Assembly: GCF_030272615.1 (NCBI RefSeq)
Contig: NC_081413.1
Location: 445,886,538-445,950,537 of the forward strand
DNA length: 64,000 nucleotides
DNA from: Cryptomeria japonica
Taxonomy: Eukaryota > Streptophyta > Pinopsida > Cupressales > Cupressaceae
Direction: 5' to 3'
Shown: one piece after another, positions 47,902-59,897 of the stretch
Layout of the letters: every line of letters starts with the position of its first letter
Numbering within the stretch: the stretch's first letter is position 1
Program-made: the position numbers and the translations under genes
The notes under the pieces: generated by a model
What the model was told of the DNA's origin: nothing
Database searches by the model: none
The model's input: only the letters and a program-made list of their open reading frames with translations

Positions 47902-50019
47902 TTCAAATGTTTCGATTTCTATTTTTGTGATCTTTCATCTCTGCACTCTAGTTAAAATGGGTATACACGTGTGTTGGATATTGTGCAAGGATTTGATTGT
48001 CTATGAGGTGTTTCAATAAATGACCAACTGTCAACATAGATATGATAGAGTGATATGACATGAAAAGATAATTCAAGTGTTTGAAAGTTTGCAAGTTTTT
48101 TTATCTTTAGTTTTGAAGTCTAATGATGATGATTTTGATAAAACCAAGTCCAATAGGAATGGTATATCCTATGATGTTGGACAAGGTTATCCTGACCAAA
48201 CATTGTAGTTTCATGATAGAGGATGATAGATCCTAATGAGAAACTATGTTTAAGTGATCATTTTATCAAAGAGGGTGATAATGCACTTTGAGGTGTTAGA
48301 TCTTGAACTTGTTGAACCTGAATACTTGAAAATATTGAGGGTTTCTAGTTCTAGAATCCAATTTGATAGAAGATAACTTGACCAAGTGAACCAAGAAGAT
48401 AATATAAGCATAGAATGATAGATATCAAGTGTTTATGCTCACTATAAATTGACCAAGCAAACATGATAGGTCTGAAAAAGACATGCAAGAAGACAGCTCT
48501 GGACTGACAGAGATAAAAATTCGAACAACAATTTAGGCATTCCCAGATGATAATTTATATAGAACCATATGATAAAATAGAAATATCGCATGAAAAAAGC
48601 CTAAACTCGTATGACATTTACCACATAACCAGATGACAAAAGAAAACAAAAAAGATTATGCAAAACTGACTCGTACGAGCATTCGCACCGAACCAGATGA
48701 TAAACTAGATTTCACATACGACAAACTAGAAAACTAGGTAGATTGAGGATATAATAGAGAAAAAAAAATTATTTGGATAGATTTTTCATTAATGAAAGTT
48801 TGATGTTTTGATTATGTTTTCCAATTTTAGATGTTTGATTTTCTGTTTCAGAGATGAAGACACAACAAACACGTGATATGATAAGTGACCTCAAGCATAG
48901 CACGCTAAATCCTAAGGAAGTTGGCTGAGAGAAAAAACCTTTGCTTGCAAATTTAGGTACACACCCAATAGCTAATCAGAATATGACCACTGAGTCTCAT
49001 GCAATGGATTCTCAACGACGTATTATCCAACTCCAAATACTAATGGGGACACGATATGGCAAGTGTTTTGGGAGAGTTACTATCTCTTTTGCCCAAAGAT
49101 TATCCCCCTTTCGGAGGTGACTCAGGTAGCTTCTATTTTAGGGTTCATAGTAAGGGTTTCCGTTTGAAATTACCCCTTGCAGTCACGTAAGCGTGAATGA
49201 TGCCTATAGTTGAACAAGGTACCAAAACAAGAAGTAGTCATGCAAGCATGATTGAGACTGCAAGGCCCTGCTAAAAGTATGATATGAGAGATCTCAAAAG
49301 AGAAAACTCAAATAATCCCATCCTCCAAGACTTTAATCCCAAGAGGCCTATTTTTTAGACTGAGTCAAAAAACTTAGGTCTAGCTATACTCACTTGGGTT
49401 GTTCTCACAAGGTGATTACTTTTTCCCACTGTGATAGGCTCGCTAAAGGTAATCAAATCTCAACCATAGAAGCGCTTCAAGGGTTGGGATTTCTGATTGT
49501 GCAAATGGACAAGAGCATACTGTCCTACCTTTTAGACAATTTCTCAGACATAAAAAACAAGATGTTCATTTACCATTAGCAAAATAAGTGTGCCTAGAAA
49601 ACTTAAAGAAGACACAAAGTCTGGTTGAGTTCTCCTTTAGGCAACCTGCAAAATAGATACATTAGTAGTCATGTTGTTTTGATGAAATGAAGCTTTGACA
49701 AGCGTAATCTTCGACAATCATCCTGCAAAAACTATTTAGGTTTCTAGAAAACTCACAAACAGACTAGGTTTAGCATTAGTAATAGCCAAATTGAAGCATT
49801 AAAACCCTAAAATGCAAACTATTTTGAAAACACAGAAGCAAAAATTCGTACGAGTATTCTCACCTTCTCATATGAGTACTCTCACATACTCGTACAAGTG
49901 CACAAAGAGACTCAGATGGTACTACAAAGGTACTCATACGAGATTCTGGAGCAGGCTCGACCAGAAACCCATGAGATTGAAAATTTGATGATGCAAGAGG
50001 CCAAGAAATTAGATTTCCA
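47902..50019 (-). other. gypsy E 5' leader with CGTACG/CATATG palindromes
   Basis: No sustained ORF. 49180-49590 is homologous to the element D leader. Palindromic 12-mers appear again: ACTCGTACGAGC at 48669-48680, ATTCGTACGAGT at 49844-49855, CTCATATGAG at 49867-49876, and near copies at about 49887 and 49931. In both elements they precede the primer-binding site by up to about 1.4 kb. Confidence 0.65.
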
Positions 50020-50036
50020 GCCCTATGGTGGGTGCC
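50020..50036 (-). promoter_or_regulatory. gypsy E primer-binding site
   Basis: The minus strand reads TGGCACCCACCATAGGGC just inside the LTR, close to the TGGCGCCCACCGTGGGGC type used by plant gypsy elements. Confidence 0.75.
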
Positions 50037-50049
50037 AAAATGTTGTGTG

Positions 50050-51200
50050 TGTGAAGTAGGGTACCTGCAGCTACAACACAAAAACTCAATAGATCATTAC
50101 AAGCATGGATAGAAAACTAAAGCAAATGAAAGATAAATCATGACAAAGTGACCTATTGCCTCTTAAGAGATGCGAGTATGGGTTTTCTCTCAGATCTAGA
50201 TAAGCAATCCTAGTGACTTGACTACACCTAGATGGAGGATTTGAAATGGTGATGATATGCAAGCTAGATGAGATTGATTATGTTAGATTGATCCAAGAGG
50301 TTAATTAAGCTAATGATATGCATGATTAAGCTATGATGATGATGCAATTAAGCTAGAAAAGAGATTGATTAAGCTACATGGTTCAACAATTATGCTAGAA
50401 AATGATCATATTAAACTAGATCTAATATGCAATTGACTATAATAACAATTCTCAAATGATATGCTAGAATGGATATGCCTATAGTAACAATGCCTAAAAT
50501 GATATGAGATGGAATCCTTTGTGCTCCAAAATGGGGGATATTTATAGGATTTCCAAGGCTAGGGGTGAGGTGGTAGGATTCAACGATCAAGATTTAGTCT
50601 GAAGATATCAAGGGTGAAATTGGAGGAGGCTGGAGAAGAGGTTGGAGGGAGGGACAATTTTCATCTCTGTGGTGACAAGTTTCAAGGAGCTTTGCTCATA
50701 AGAGGGAAAGTGTCCAAGGGAGGAGACATGTGGCCTAAGTGCCATGTGTCTCAAGGGGAGAATATCCACACCATAGGAGGTTAGGATGTGCAAGATAGGA
50801 TAGGGTTAGTTAAACCCAGGGTTAGGTAGAATGGGTTAGGTTAGGGGGATGGTTAGGTTAGGTGGTTAGAAGTTAGGAGGCATGTGGGTAATTTGAATTT
50901 AAAAATTCAAATAATAGGAAAAGGGTTAATTAACTTTCAACAACTCATAAATTGATTTGTTTTAATTAATTAGGAGATTAGAAGAAATGAACTAGATGGG
51001 GGGAGGATTAATTAATTCAGACTAATTAATAAAAGAGGACTATTGAAATAAGCCTATTAAATAAATCCTTAGATTTGTTAATAAGTAGATGAAAGGGATT
51101 TAATCAAATTGCTAATGAATTCAATTAAATTAGGAAGGGGGATTAAATAAATAATTGGTCATTTAATTAATTATCTTTAGACCATTTTTAGGTGTATACA
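50050..51200 (-). repeat. 5' LTR of gypsy E (about 1.15 kb)
   Basis: Plus-strand TGTGAAGTAGGG to GGTGTATACA, followed by ATGTG. The left boundary lies in a TG run, so it could be up to 9 bp further left (50041). Confidence 0.88.
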
Positions 51201-51221
51201 ATGTGTGTGTGTGTGTGTGTG
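51201..51221. repeat. TG microsatellite at the gypsy E insertion site
   Basis: ATGTG duplication followed by a (TG)n run. The left side (37677-37686) reads the same, so E inserted into a TG repeat. Confidence 0.8.
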
Positions 51222-51630
51222 TAACTTCCTATTCTATAGGTTCTCCTTTTATTGTCCTTGTTTTATTTTATTATTATCTTTATTTTTGTTGTTATTTTTT
51301 TTGGTGTTTTTTTCCATTTCCTTCTTTTTATTGGCTTTTACTTTATTTATTTTCTTTGGGTTTTTGTCCTCTAGATTTTAGGTGGTCTCATTGGCTATTT
51401 GGTTTTTTCTCCTTTGTTTTTTGGTTTTTTCTATTATTTATCTCATTTTATCCTCATTCCCTCTCCTACCCCACAACTCTTTTTATTATCTCTCAGATCT
51501 GCAACTCACTATTTTTCGTCTCCTTGGAATTTTTCATCCTAATGATGAATCATGAAAAGTGATTCGAAATGTTGATGATTAAAAATACATACACAATCGA
51601 ATCTAGAAAAAATCAAGAGAATAAGATGAA
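51222..51630. repeat. right arm of the inverted repeat pair
   Basis: Complement of 36791-37206. Beyond 51630 weaker matches may continue (CCATTGGTAC/GTACCAATGG words on both sides), so the true ends are uncertain. Confidence 0.8.
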
Positions 51631-53257
51631 TGTGTTCATATATGGTTCATCATGAATAATTGCCTTATGCATATGATTAATTACTAGTGCAATCCTATCA
51701 TGAATGAAAATATTTAGAAATATTAGTTAGATATGATGGATGTAATTATATATATGTTAATTTTCATTTGCTTTAACTATGCAATTTTCATGACAAACTA
51801 ATACTTAAAGTATAATGTACAAGTACCAATGGCCAATAAGACAAAGAGATAATATGGTGACTTATTGCATGTTAAGCCAATTAATTTGATATACCCTACT
51901 TGGAGAGGTAGATATTGTTTGTTATGTATCTATGTTTTGTCATGTAAATTTTTTTTTAAGTATTGTAAAATTTCCATGTGGTCTCAAGTGTAGTTATATT
52001 GTAAGGTTTATGTTAATATGATGTCTTAGGTGAGATAAATAATAAAATATAATAGTAAGTTGTTTTGTGTGAAACTAGCACTTATCCCAAGTTTAAATGA
52101 GTTTATTAAGTAGATTTCACCATATTATGTGTTTCCTTATGTCCTAGATCATGGGGCTATGGGTTGGGACTCATTTTAAAGCCTTAAAGTTATTCATATG
52201 TGAGTTTTGACCTCTTTAATATTCCTATTTTTAAATTTGATGATTTTTAACCATATAGCTCTAAATCTATACATTATCATCTATAATAGGTTTTAATTTT
52301 GTGAAAAAAATCTACAAATAAGGTCATTAGACATATGTCCAAAGTCGCTATTTTCTATTGACACAAACATGACCTTGTACTTACAGATCCGAGGCTAAGG
52401 ATCAATTCCCCATGCCTTTTGTGAACTAAAGCCCAAAGCAAAACATGGGCTAACCTTTCAAATTTATAAAAATGTTTACCCGTTTTATTAATAGAATGGA
52501 TATCCATTTCCAAAATAGGTATATGTTATTTAAAAAAATAGATTACCATTTTTTAAAAATAAATACTTTTAAGAAATGGTTACCTGTTTTTAAAAAATAG
52601 TTGTACCTAACCCTTAAATCTATTTTTTTATTTTAAAAATGGGTCCCCCATTTTTAAATATCTTGTACCTATTTGTTTAATGATAATGGGTAGATGTTTT
52701 ATGTTGTGTCTCAAGATCCCAAAGCATAACAGGTACTTATACTTTACAAAATGGGTACCCATTTATTTTGGCATTTTTTTCAAGGCAAAAAATTCCCCTA
52801 GAAGTGGACTCAACTTTTTGCGAGTGCTCAAGCCTCACACCCTATGGACAATTTTATAAGACATATCATGGTAGATTAGATGACCCACACTATCCATTAA
52901 TAGATACTTTCAACCTTTTGTTGATAACTCTCATGGCTACACCAAATATAATTAAGGAAAGGGCTATGTAGACAAAAGTAAATGGTGAAAATTATGCAAT
53001 CCTACATTGATAAATTAGAACCAATCTATGGATGGACCACCAAATTACGTAGACCAATAATAAGACATGAGACCAAATTTTATTCCTCCTAATTTAAAAA
53101 TGTCCACAAACTAGATTATATTGGATTTACCACAAAATCATTTGTGATAAACATTATTTGACACTTATAAGACTTAAAAGATTGACCTACAAGCCATGTA
53201 ATTAAAAATTTGAAAGAGGGACCTAATCTATTTAGAGAATGACTCGTCATGAACAAA
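51631..53257. other. anonymous AT-rich DNA with GGTACC-centred motifs
   Basis: No gene. At 52470-52765 there is a run of degenerate ATGGGTACCCATTT-like words, including ATGGATATCCATTT at 52497, GAAATGGTTACCTG at 52575 and AAATGGGTACCCATTT near 52748. An open frame at 52768-52971 has no recognised family. Confidence 0.45.
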
Positions 53258-53262
53258 CTAAT

Positions 53263-53465
53263 TGTTGGAGAATATTACATTGTAGTTAGTTTTTAATATA
53301 GTTAGATAATTAAATAAATAAAATATGCTGGTTAATTTGGGGAGTTATTCCCATATGTAGTTTTTATATAGAAAAATAAGGCTTCATAAGCCATTGGATT
53401 GTAGTGCAAAGATCATCCTATTGAATTCAAATTTGAACCTTTTTTTTTATATATCTATATTCACA
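53263..53465 (+). repeat. 5' LTR of the TRIM-like element
   Basis: Pairs with 54771-54976 with a moderate number of substitutions; T-rich tail before TCACA. Confidence 0.93.
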
Positions 53466-54770
53466 TATGGTATCAGAGTCACTAGCATAAGAGTAGTTTA
53501 TGTTTATTGAATGTATCACTTTTGTGCCTGGGAGTGCTTTAATGTTGGAAGAAATTGATGGGTCAAATGTATTAAATGGTGCTGAGTTCTTCTGATTCCA
53601 AACCATGTGCGAAGTATGGAGATGAGTGGCATTTTGTGTGAATACTATAGTGCGAGATGACTGCATACTCCAAGTGATTTTGGGTGATTACCATCTATGT
53701 TGACATTGATATTATTATGTTTCTAGGTTTTAATAGTTTGTTGGAGTGATAGTTACATAATGGGTTTTGTCATTGAAGTCAAATACATTTGGTGTCAATT
53801 ACCCATTGTTCATTGTGCTATAATCCATTTCATGGGTAATATGATTTCTATGAGAATACTTTGAGTCACATTATTTTAATTAAATAAAGGACCTCTCTAG
53901 ATATTCACATGTGAGGCTCTAAGTAGAACATGATGCTTGACTAAAAGAGATGGCATAGAGGTGTTTTTTTTTGAGGTATAAGGGTGACTAGTTGATGGGC
54001 CCATCACTAGTTGAAATCAATATTTTCTTTTTTTAATTATGTCTATACATATCTCAAACACTACTTGTTCTTTCAAAGTCATATTTGTTACACATGATGA
54101 GACCTTAAAAGACTCACATGGTTGTATTATCAGAGAGATTAATGAGACATCAAATGGATAAAGTGTATTAAGGTCATACTAAAGGCTAGAAGAAATAGAG
54201 GTAGAAAGATATCTATCATCCTAAGCTAGCTTCTCGCTCAAGGGTGATCCATTAGAAGGGAAGAACCTTACACATTTGTGTCCCTAAAGAAAAGAGGGGG
54301 CTTTGTATTATGTTCACCTTCGAGGAGCAAGCGGTGGGGGGGGAGATTTCCTATGGGTGCATTTGGTGTATTCACATTTGGTTGGTGCTTTGTACAACAA
54401 ATAAGGGACCGTTTTCACAATACTTGAGAAGGAATTATACACACTTGGTGAAGATGTGGGATTTTAGAGGAAAGGTGTCTCATGTGTAGAAATAGAGGAG
54501 AATTTAGAGACACTTGGAGGAGTTTTGGAAATTCAAAGAAAATGTGTCTCATTGTGCATGTAGGTTGGAAACACATTTATGCTCTCGCATGTGGTGCAAA
54601 TGGTTACAGGTTCTAAAATGATGAGGTCCAATAATGAAATCAATTTGGTCTTTCTTGGGTGAGAAAGATGGATTGGTGAAGGGGCTTCATCAAAGTCTCT
54701 AGAAGGGTTGTGTTCAACCCTTGCAATGTTCCACTCTTTTTCAGAGAATGTAATAAGGGGCGAGGGGGAA

Positions 54771-54976
54771 TGTTGGAGAATATTACATTGTAGTTAGTTT
54801 TTAGTATACTTAGATTATTAAATAAATACAATAGGTAGGTTAGTTTGGGAAGTTATTCCTGTAGTTTTTTTTCACATGGAAAAATAAGGCTTTATTAGCC
54901 ATTGGGTTATAATGCAAAGATTATCTTGCTGAATTCAAATCTGAATTTTCTATTTAATTTTTTATTTGAGTTCACA
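54771..54976 (+). repeat. 3' LTR of the TRIM-like element
   Basis: Starts immediately after the purine tract and ends at CTAAT. Confidence 0.93.
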
Positions 54977-54984
54977 CTAATACA

Positions 54985-55225
54985 TGTGTGTTTGAATATT
55001 ATAAATTATTTTTAGTATGGTATCTAGTCGTATCTTGCATTCATTAAATTCTATTTATATATCTAGGATATCAGTGACCTTCTAAGTTGGGATTTTTGTA
55101 CACATGATTCTTGTTGCAACTAGCCTATTAGTGTTGTCATAGTAGATCTTCTAGACATTATTATAGGAACCCTAAATGATAGGAGAGAGAATCACCTCAA
55201 CCGATCAACTACTTTTACCTTTCTA
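54985..55225 (+). repeat. diverged direct repeat, unit 1
   Basis: Matches 55905-56145 in order: TTTGAATATT, ATATCTAGG, ACACATGA, CTTCTAGA and ATTATTATAGGAA. No gene inside. Confidence 0.6.
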
Positions 55226-55904
55226 TATTAAAAATGCTCACAGTATATTTTATTAGATCTATTGTGGCATCCTCTATTGTTAAATAATGTCCAAGACCTA
55301 GAAAACAACAAAAAAAAAAAAGCCCTCATGATTTAAATGTAAATTTTTTAAAATAGGAGCATAATATATTCAAAGCTTCACCTATCTTGAATATAATCAA
55401 GGAAAAAATATCAACTGTCACCTATATCAGAGGAGTCACTTTTATTTTTTATGAATATCAAGGTTTCTTTTGTTAAGGAGATTTTACAAGCCCAAAAATA
55501 TGTTTTCATTGAATGCAAAGTCAAGGCACAAAGAAGTTAAAATATGAGAAAAATTAAGATATCTATTCCATAAAGAATCATTAGGGAAGTTATAAGTTTC
55601 TACATATCTTAGCTTTCAAGTGAGATGACCTTTTTGAAATAATTGAAGTGGCAATCTAATTATATAATTAATTCATTATAAACATCTAGAGTTTAATTCA
55701 TAGTAATCTATAGAATTTCCCTAATATTATTGATGGATTGTTTATATATAACACCTTATCTATAGAAGAGGTTTGAGATAACTTATTGTATTTGGACTTT
55801 TAATAGCCATTTTTCTTGATAAACTGCATGAATTTGTCATGTGGGAGCACCTTTTTATTTTTATCATGTAATAAGGGAAATCCTTACTAAGCTAACTATT
55901 GTGT
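55226..55904. other. AT-rich spacer, no gene seen
   Basis: No sustained frame and no recognised element end. Confidence 0.4.
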
Positions 55905-56145
55905 ATGGATTTGAATATTGTAAAGTAATTATACTACAACATCTAATAGTATCTTTTATTCTTTATTTTCTCTTTCTATATCTAGGCCATAATTCATCTT
56001 CAAAGTTTTAGATGTCATACACATGAGCCTTGTACAACAACTACCTTATTACTATTATAATAGTAAAGCTTCTAGATGTATTATTATAGGAATTTTTAAT
56101 GATAAGAAAGAGAATTGTCTCACCTAATCAACTTCTTTCTTGATC
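55905..56145 (+). repeat. diverged direct repeat, unit 2
   Basis: Second copy of 54985-55225, displaced by about 920 bp. Confidence 0.6.
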
Positions 56146-56599
56146 TTGGTTTGTAGATTTGTGGATATCTCTATAAATTGTAAGGCTTATGTAAGAGATT
56201 ATGCTTTCTATTTTATCTCATTCTAAATAAATTTTAATAGGTACATGATGAAGTTAATGAAATCCATTTATAGCATTAATTATTCAAATTATTTTAACCC
56301 CTTGATAGTTTTGGCCTAATTGTCTGCATGATTTTGTAACTTTGATAATCCATATTCTTGTTTGGTTAATTTTTACTTAAAATAACCAATTATTAGGGCT
56401 CTTACACTAGGACCAACCAATTGTTTGTTTATTTCTATCTCTAGGTCTTCCACATTTTTTGATAGTACATAGGTAGTGGCCTTCCCAATAATCATCTAGC
56501 TTTTATGGTGGATGGATCCATTTTTGGCTCCTTTATCTTCTCTTGAGGTTCTTGGAGTTACTCTTTCAATGATGAACTAATTACATGTCCTTTGCCTCA

Positions 56600-56985
56600 A
56601 TGAATTTTGCTATGGATTTAGTTAGTTTTCTTTCTAGTGCCATTATCTTGACTTCCATGGCTTTAATGGTTTTACTTCTTTTAATGTAGTTCACTTATTT
56701 TTTTCATTTTCTCTCCGTTGCAAACAATGATGAGCCAACTATTTCAGCATCCTCCTCTAAGAACTTAGTGTTTCATTTAACTCAAATATTATTTATTTTG
56801 ATGTTCACTACTTCTTTGTAGACGTGACTAGCTAGAACTTTTCCCTCAACTTTATCCATATGATTGTAATAATTGAAATGCATGAAATAATGTGAGAAGT
56901 TATATTTTATCCTTACCTTTTTGTTGACTAGCTCAACATCTTGTTGTAATTTTACCATTATCTTCTTCTTTTAGAATCACTACCT
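56600..56985 (-). pseudogene. degenerate ORF of unknown origin
   Basis: From an ATG at about 56960 the minus strand reads MVKLQQDVELVNKKVRIKYN, then HMDKVEGKVLASHVYKEVVN, and, past stops, TKFLEEDAEIVGSSLFATER and AMEVKIMALERKLTKSIAKF to about 56590. The frame holds for some 120 codons with four or five stops. The helical, charged make-up resembles gag/coiled-coil segments of the LTR elements. No family is recognised. Confidence 0.35.
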
Positions 56986-57567
56986 ATATCTATTACACCT
57001 ATTGGTGGATTGTGGTAGGATCCATAATGATTGTTGCACCTTGGAGAAGCTTAATAGCCCCTAGAAAAAATAATTAACAAATAATACTACTTGTGTAATA
57101 GTAGAAGGGGTAGAAACTTTAAGACTAGGGAGTTACATAGATGTTGGGTGGATGATGGTTAAGAGGAATATAAGGCCTTAGATGGCAGTGAAAAGGACAC
57201 TTGAAAAGATAAAAGGTGGTAGTTTCTATAACAAGAGAATTAGGTTAAGGCCATTGCCTAATTAAATTTGGGGTAATAATAATGGGAAAATTGAGAGAAG
57301 AATTTTTATCGAAGGAAGTAGTTGCATGAAGAACTATTACAAGGAAACCTAAGATGTTCATATGATGGGAGCTTGTCATGATGTGGAATAGGTACTTCTA
57401 TATGAGGGGAAGAAAGTGTAGATATAGAAATGGATCGTATAGAATAGGAAACATATTATTTAATGGGAAACCATACGGGTTTGTATTGTAGAATGAGGAG
57501 GAGAGGAAGGAGGAATATTTGTAAAAGGGTGGTGGCTGCTGGTATCGCAAACTTTTAACAGGTATGA

Positions 57568-57807
57568 CCATCGCTCCTAGTGCTGATTTTAGCATTCATC
57601 CTTGGCCCATCATCTTCTCTTAATCTTCATAGGAAGGAGGACCAAATGGAACTTTCGGGAAACAGCCTCCCTCACTTTCACCGGAACAGCAACGAGTTTG
57701 GTGTGAAACAAAGTAATAAAGATGGCTTTAATGGAAGTAGGATGGAAGATCCAGCCGCAACTTCAAGATCCACTGATTCTCAATTCACATTCAACCCTCA
57801 AATATGA
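57568..57807 (+). pseudogene. possible small secreted-peptide remnant
   Basis: An open frame of about 80 codons after a TGA begins PSLLVLILAFILGPSSSLNL, which looks like a signal peptide core, followed by a hydrophilic 55-residue part ending TDSQFTFNPQI and TGA. There is no in-frame ATG. ATG 57564 is one base out of frame, and AACTTTTAACAG before it could be a splice acceptor. No known plant peptide hormone motif (CLE, CEP, PSK, RALF) is present. It may be a broken gene or chance. Confidence 0.25.
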
Positions 57808-57940
57808 ACGCTGTCTACAATTAGAAGGGGCTCTTCTTTCTGACTCTCCCCAACGCTACTATTTGTCATAATGTTTGTCTCAATGTCTGAGCTTTATGAT
57901 CATACCCGGCATAGTTCAAGAACGGATCTGCACACAAGCT

Positions 57941-58032
57941 AAAGCGCCCTTTCACATGATACAATGAAGCGATATTCCAGCTGTTAAAAGCGCTCTTTCA
58001 CACGATGAAATGAAGTGATGATCCATCTGTAA
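57941..58032 (+). repeat. two-unit 46-bp tandem repeat
   Basis: Unit 1 (57941-57986) starts AAAGCGCCCTTTCACATGAT and unit 2 (57987-58032) starts AAAGCGCTCTTTCACACGAT; both continue with ATGAAG.GAT. Confidence 0.8.
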
Positions 58033-58035
58033 AAT

Positions 58036-58560
58036 ATTTGTGATGAGACAACTACTTATTAAGTTCATAGAATAATTAACATTCGTTCACACATATAACT
58101 AGTACGTACTTTAAGTGGTTAGATGAGGATGTGAAAGAATGGTCTAGAGCTTTTGAAATAAATACAATACATGCATCTTATGTCTTAAAACTCGGAACAT
58201 ATATCATAACATAAAAATATTCACTCGGGATTTGTAATTCTTTTCTTCAGTCACAATTTTATATTTTCGTGGTCAAATATTTAAAGAATATTTTTATATA
58301 TAGAAATTGAAATTATTATTATTTTATAAGAGTTGTTTTATATTCTAGCATTGACATGTTGTGATAGTTAAGTGGTCGTGTTGTTCCTGCCATCAGATTT
58401 CAAATTGTATTGGTATGCTATTGTTATTTGAATAGGATGAGGTCCCCCTATTTGTGACTTCACTAATTCATACTTTGCATAAAAAACATTTACCCCTCTA
58501 AAAAAATATAAGTGTTGTTATATATTTACAATATTTAAGGAAATATTATAATTTTTTAAA
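58036..58560. other. AT-rich DNA, no gene seen
   Basis: No frame or element end recognised. Confidence 0.4.
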
Positions 58561-58562
58561 AT

Positions 58563-58630
<68 letters not shown>
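58563..58630. repeat. AT dinucleotide microsatellite
   Basis: About 34 uninterrupted AT units. Confidence 0.95.
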
Positions 58631-58632
<2 letters not shown>

Positions 58633-59123
58633 TATTTTTATGTATTCGAAATTATTAATCTAAAAAAATATTTAAAAAATAAAATATATATTCAAGAATA
58701 AGTTGAACTATTATAATTATGATTATGAATTACAATAATGCTTTTGAAATTTAAAAGAATAATGTCAAGACAATACATTTTAAAATGTTATAATTGCTCA
58801 TCATTAATTTTAAATGATTAATGCTCAAGATAAATTGTAATTTATATTTGTTTTTGTTATAAATAATCTTGTCATCTTTAAAGCCACCACACATCCAAAT
58901 GTCAAGAAATGACTAACATTATTGAACATCAAAGTACTATAAAAAGATTAAGATTATTGGTCGTTATGATGACATCAAAGGAACTATTTGAGATAAGATA
59001 TATAACTACTAAATTATTAAACTTCTTAAAAAAATTCTTATTACGATATGTAATTTTTTAATTAACGAATAGAAGGAAGACATAAAGAACATAGAACATA
59101 CAATTCCCTTTTGATCGTCTACT
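58631..59123. other. AT-rich DNA, no gene seen
   Basis: No supported feature. Confidence 0.4.
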
Positions 59124-59832
59124 TTGTTATTTAGAAATACAAAATATAATTTTTTAATACTTCAATTAAATTCTCCCAATTTTTTATTAATACTTGACAT
59201 ATCATTCAATTACATTTAAAAAAAATATATTGTACAATATCTTATATATCATTTATTAAATTTTACAATTTTGACTTTATAGAGCACATGTAAGATGATT
59301 TTTTTTTTTAAATGAAACAAAAAATTATTTTTAATCATAGCATATTATCAAATTAATTACTAAACCAAAAAAGCTAATTGTATATCGTATTCAATTTCAT
59401 GTCTTGTTTAGCACTCGTTTTGGAGATTGTGCCTAACCTAGTGCAAACAGGTTCCATTTGAGTCAAGATGTGTAATATTTATATCACCCCTTGGCCCTAG
59501 ATATTTGTGCAAACTAATTGAGATAGAAACTAGTAACCAATTCAAGTATCCTACCAATTTAGATCCAAATTAAAATATTTGGATATTAGTGTTTGGCCCT
59601 TAATGGATATAATCTTATGTTAGCCTCTCTGGAAAAAGGTTAGTCATGAAAAGGTGTTATTTGCATATAACAATAACTCTTTCTCTAATTTGCAAGACCT
59701 TCTAATAATCTCTTTCCAATCCTAATAACCCAATATCAATCAACTGAAGAAGTATAAGAGAATTATTGATCATGTAATAATCTATTATAAGGTATCTTTC
59801 ATTGTTTATGATTAATTATTACTGTTATGTTG
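59124..59832 (+). repeat. dispersed direct repeat, copy 2
   Basis: Second copy of 35593-36243, slightly longer because of insertions near 59290-59350. Confidence 0.7.
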
Positions 59833-59897
59833 GCTTATTAATGGGCATGTTTAAGTTAACTCGGAATCAGAGAAAATGATGGTGGTAGAGTGGCCCA

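Larger units (their letters stand above)
37682..51200 (-). mobile_element. Ty3/gypsy Tat-lineage element E, pol deleted, LINE inserted
   Basis: LTR at 50050-51200 (5', right side) matches 37682-38682 plus 44931-45076 (3', left side, split by the LINE). ATGTG flanks both outer edges (37677-37681 and 51201-51205). The interior keeps leader, gag, protease and the start of the G-patch. The 3' LTR then follows directly, so RT, RNase H and integrase are gone. The deletion also removed the inner end of the 3' LTR, which lacks the GGTGTATACA start. The leader is homologous to that of element D, so both belong to related families. Confidence 0.88.
53263..54976 (+). mobile_element. complete 1.7-kb non-autonomous LTR element (TRIM-like)
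   Basis: LTRs of 203 bp (53263-53465) and 206 bp (54771-54976) start TGTTGGAGAATATTACATTG and end TTCACA/TCACA. A primer-binding site TGGTATCAGAG stands at 53468-53478, and the purine tract GGGGCGAGGGGGAA lies just before the 3' LTR. Perfect 5-bp duplications CTAAT flank it (53258-53262 and 54977-54981). The 1.3-kb interior encodes no gag or pol. The primer site is copia type, so copia enzymes probably mobilised it. Confidence 0.93.

Noticed and set aside
52470-52765. CRISPR-like spaced repeats
   Set aside because: Motifs are short, degenerate and irregularly spaced, and the DNA is plant nuclear.
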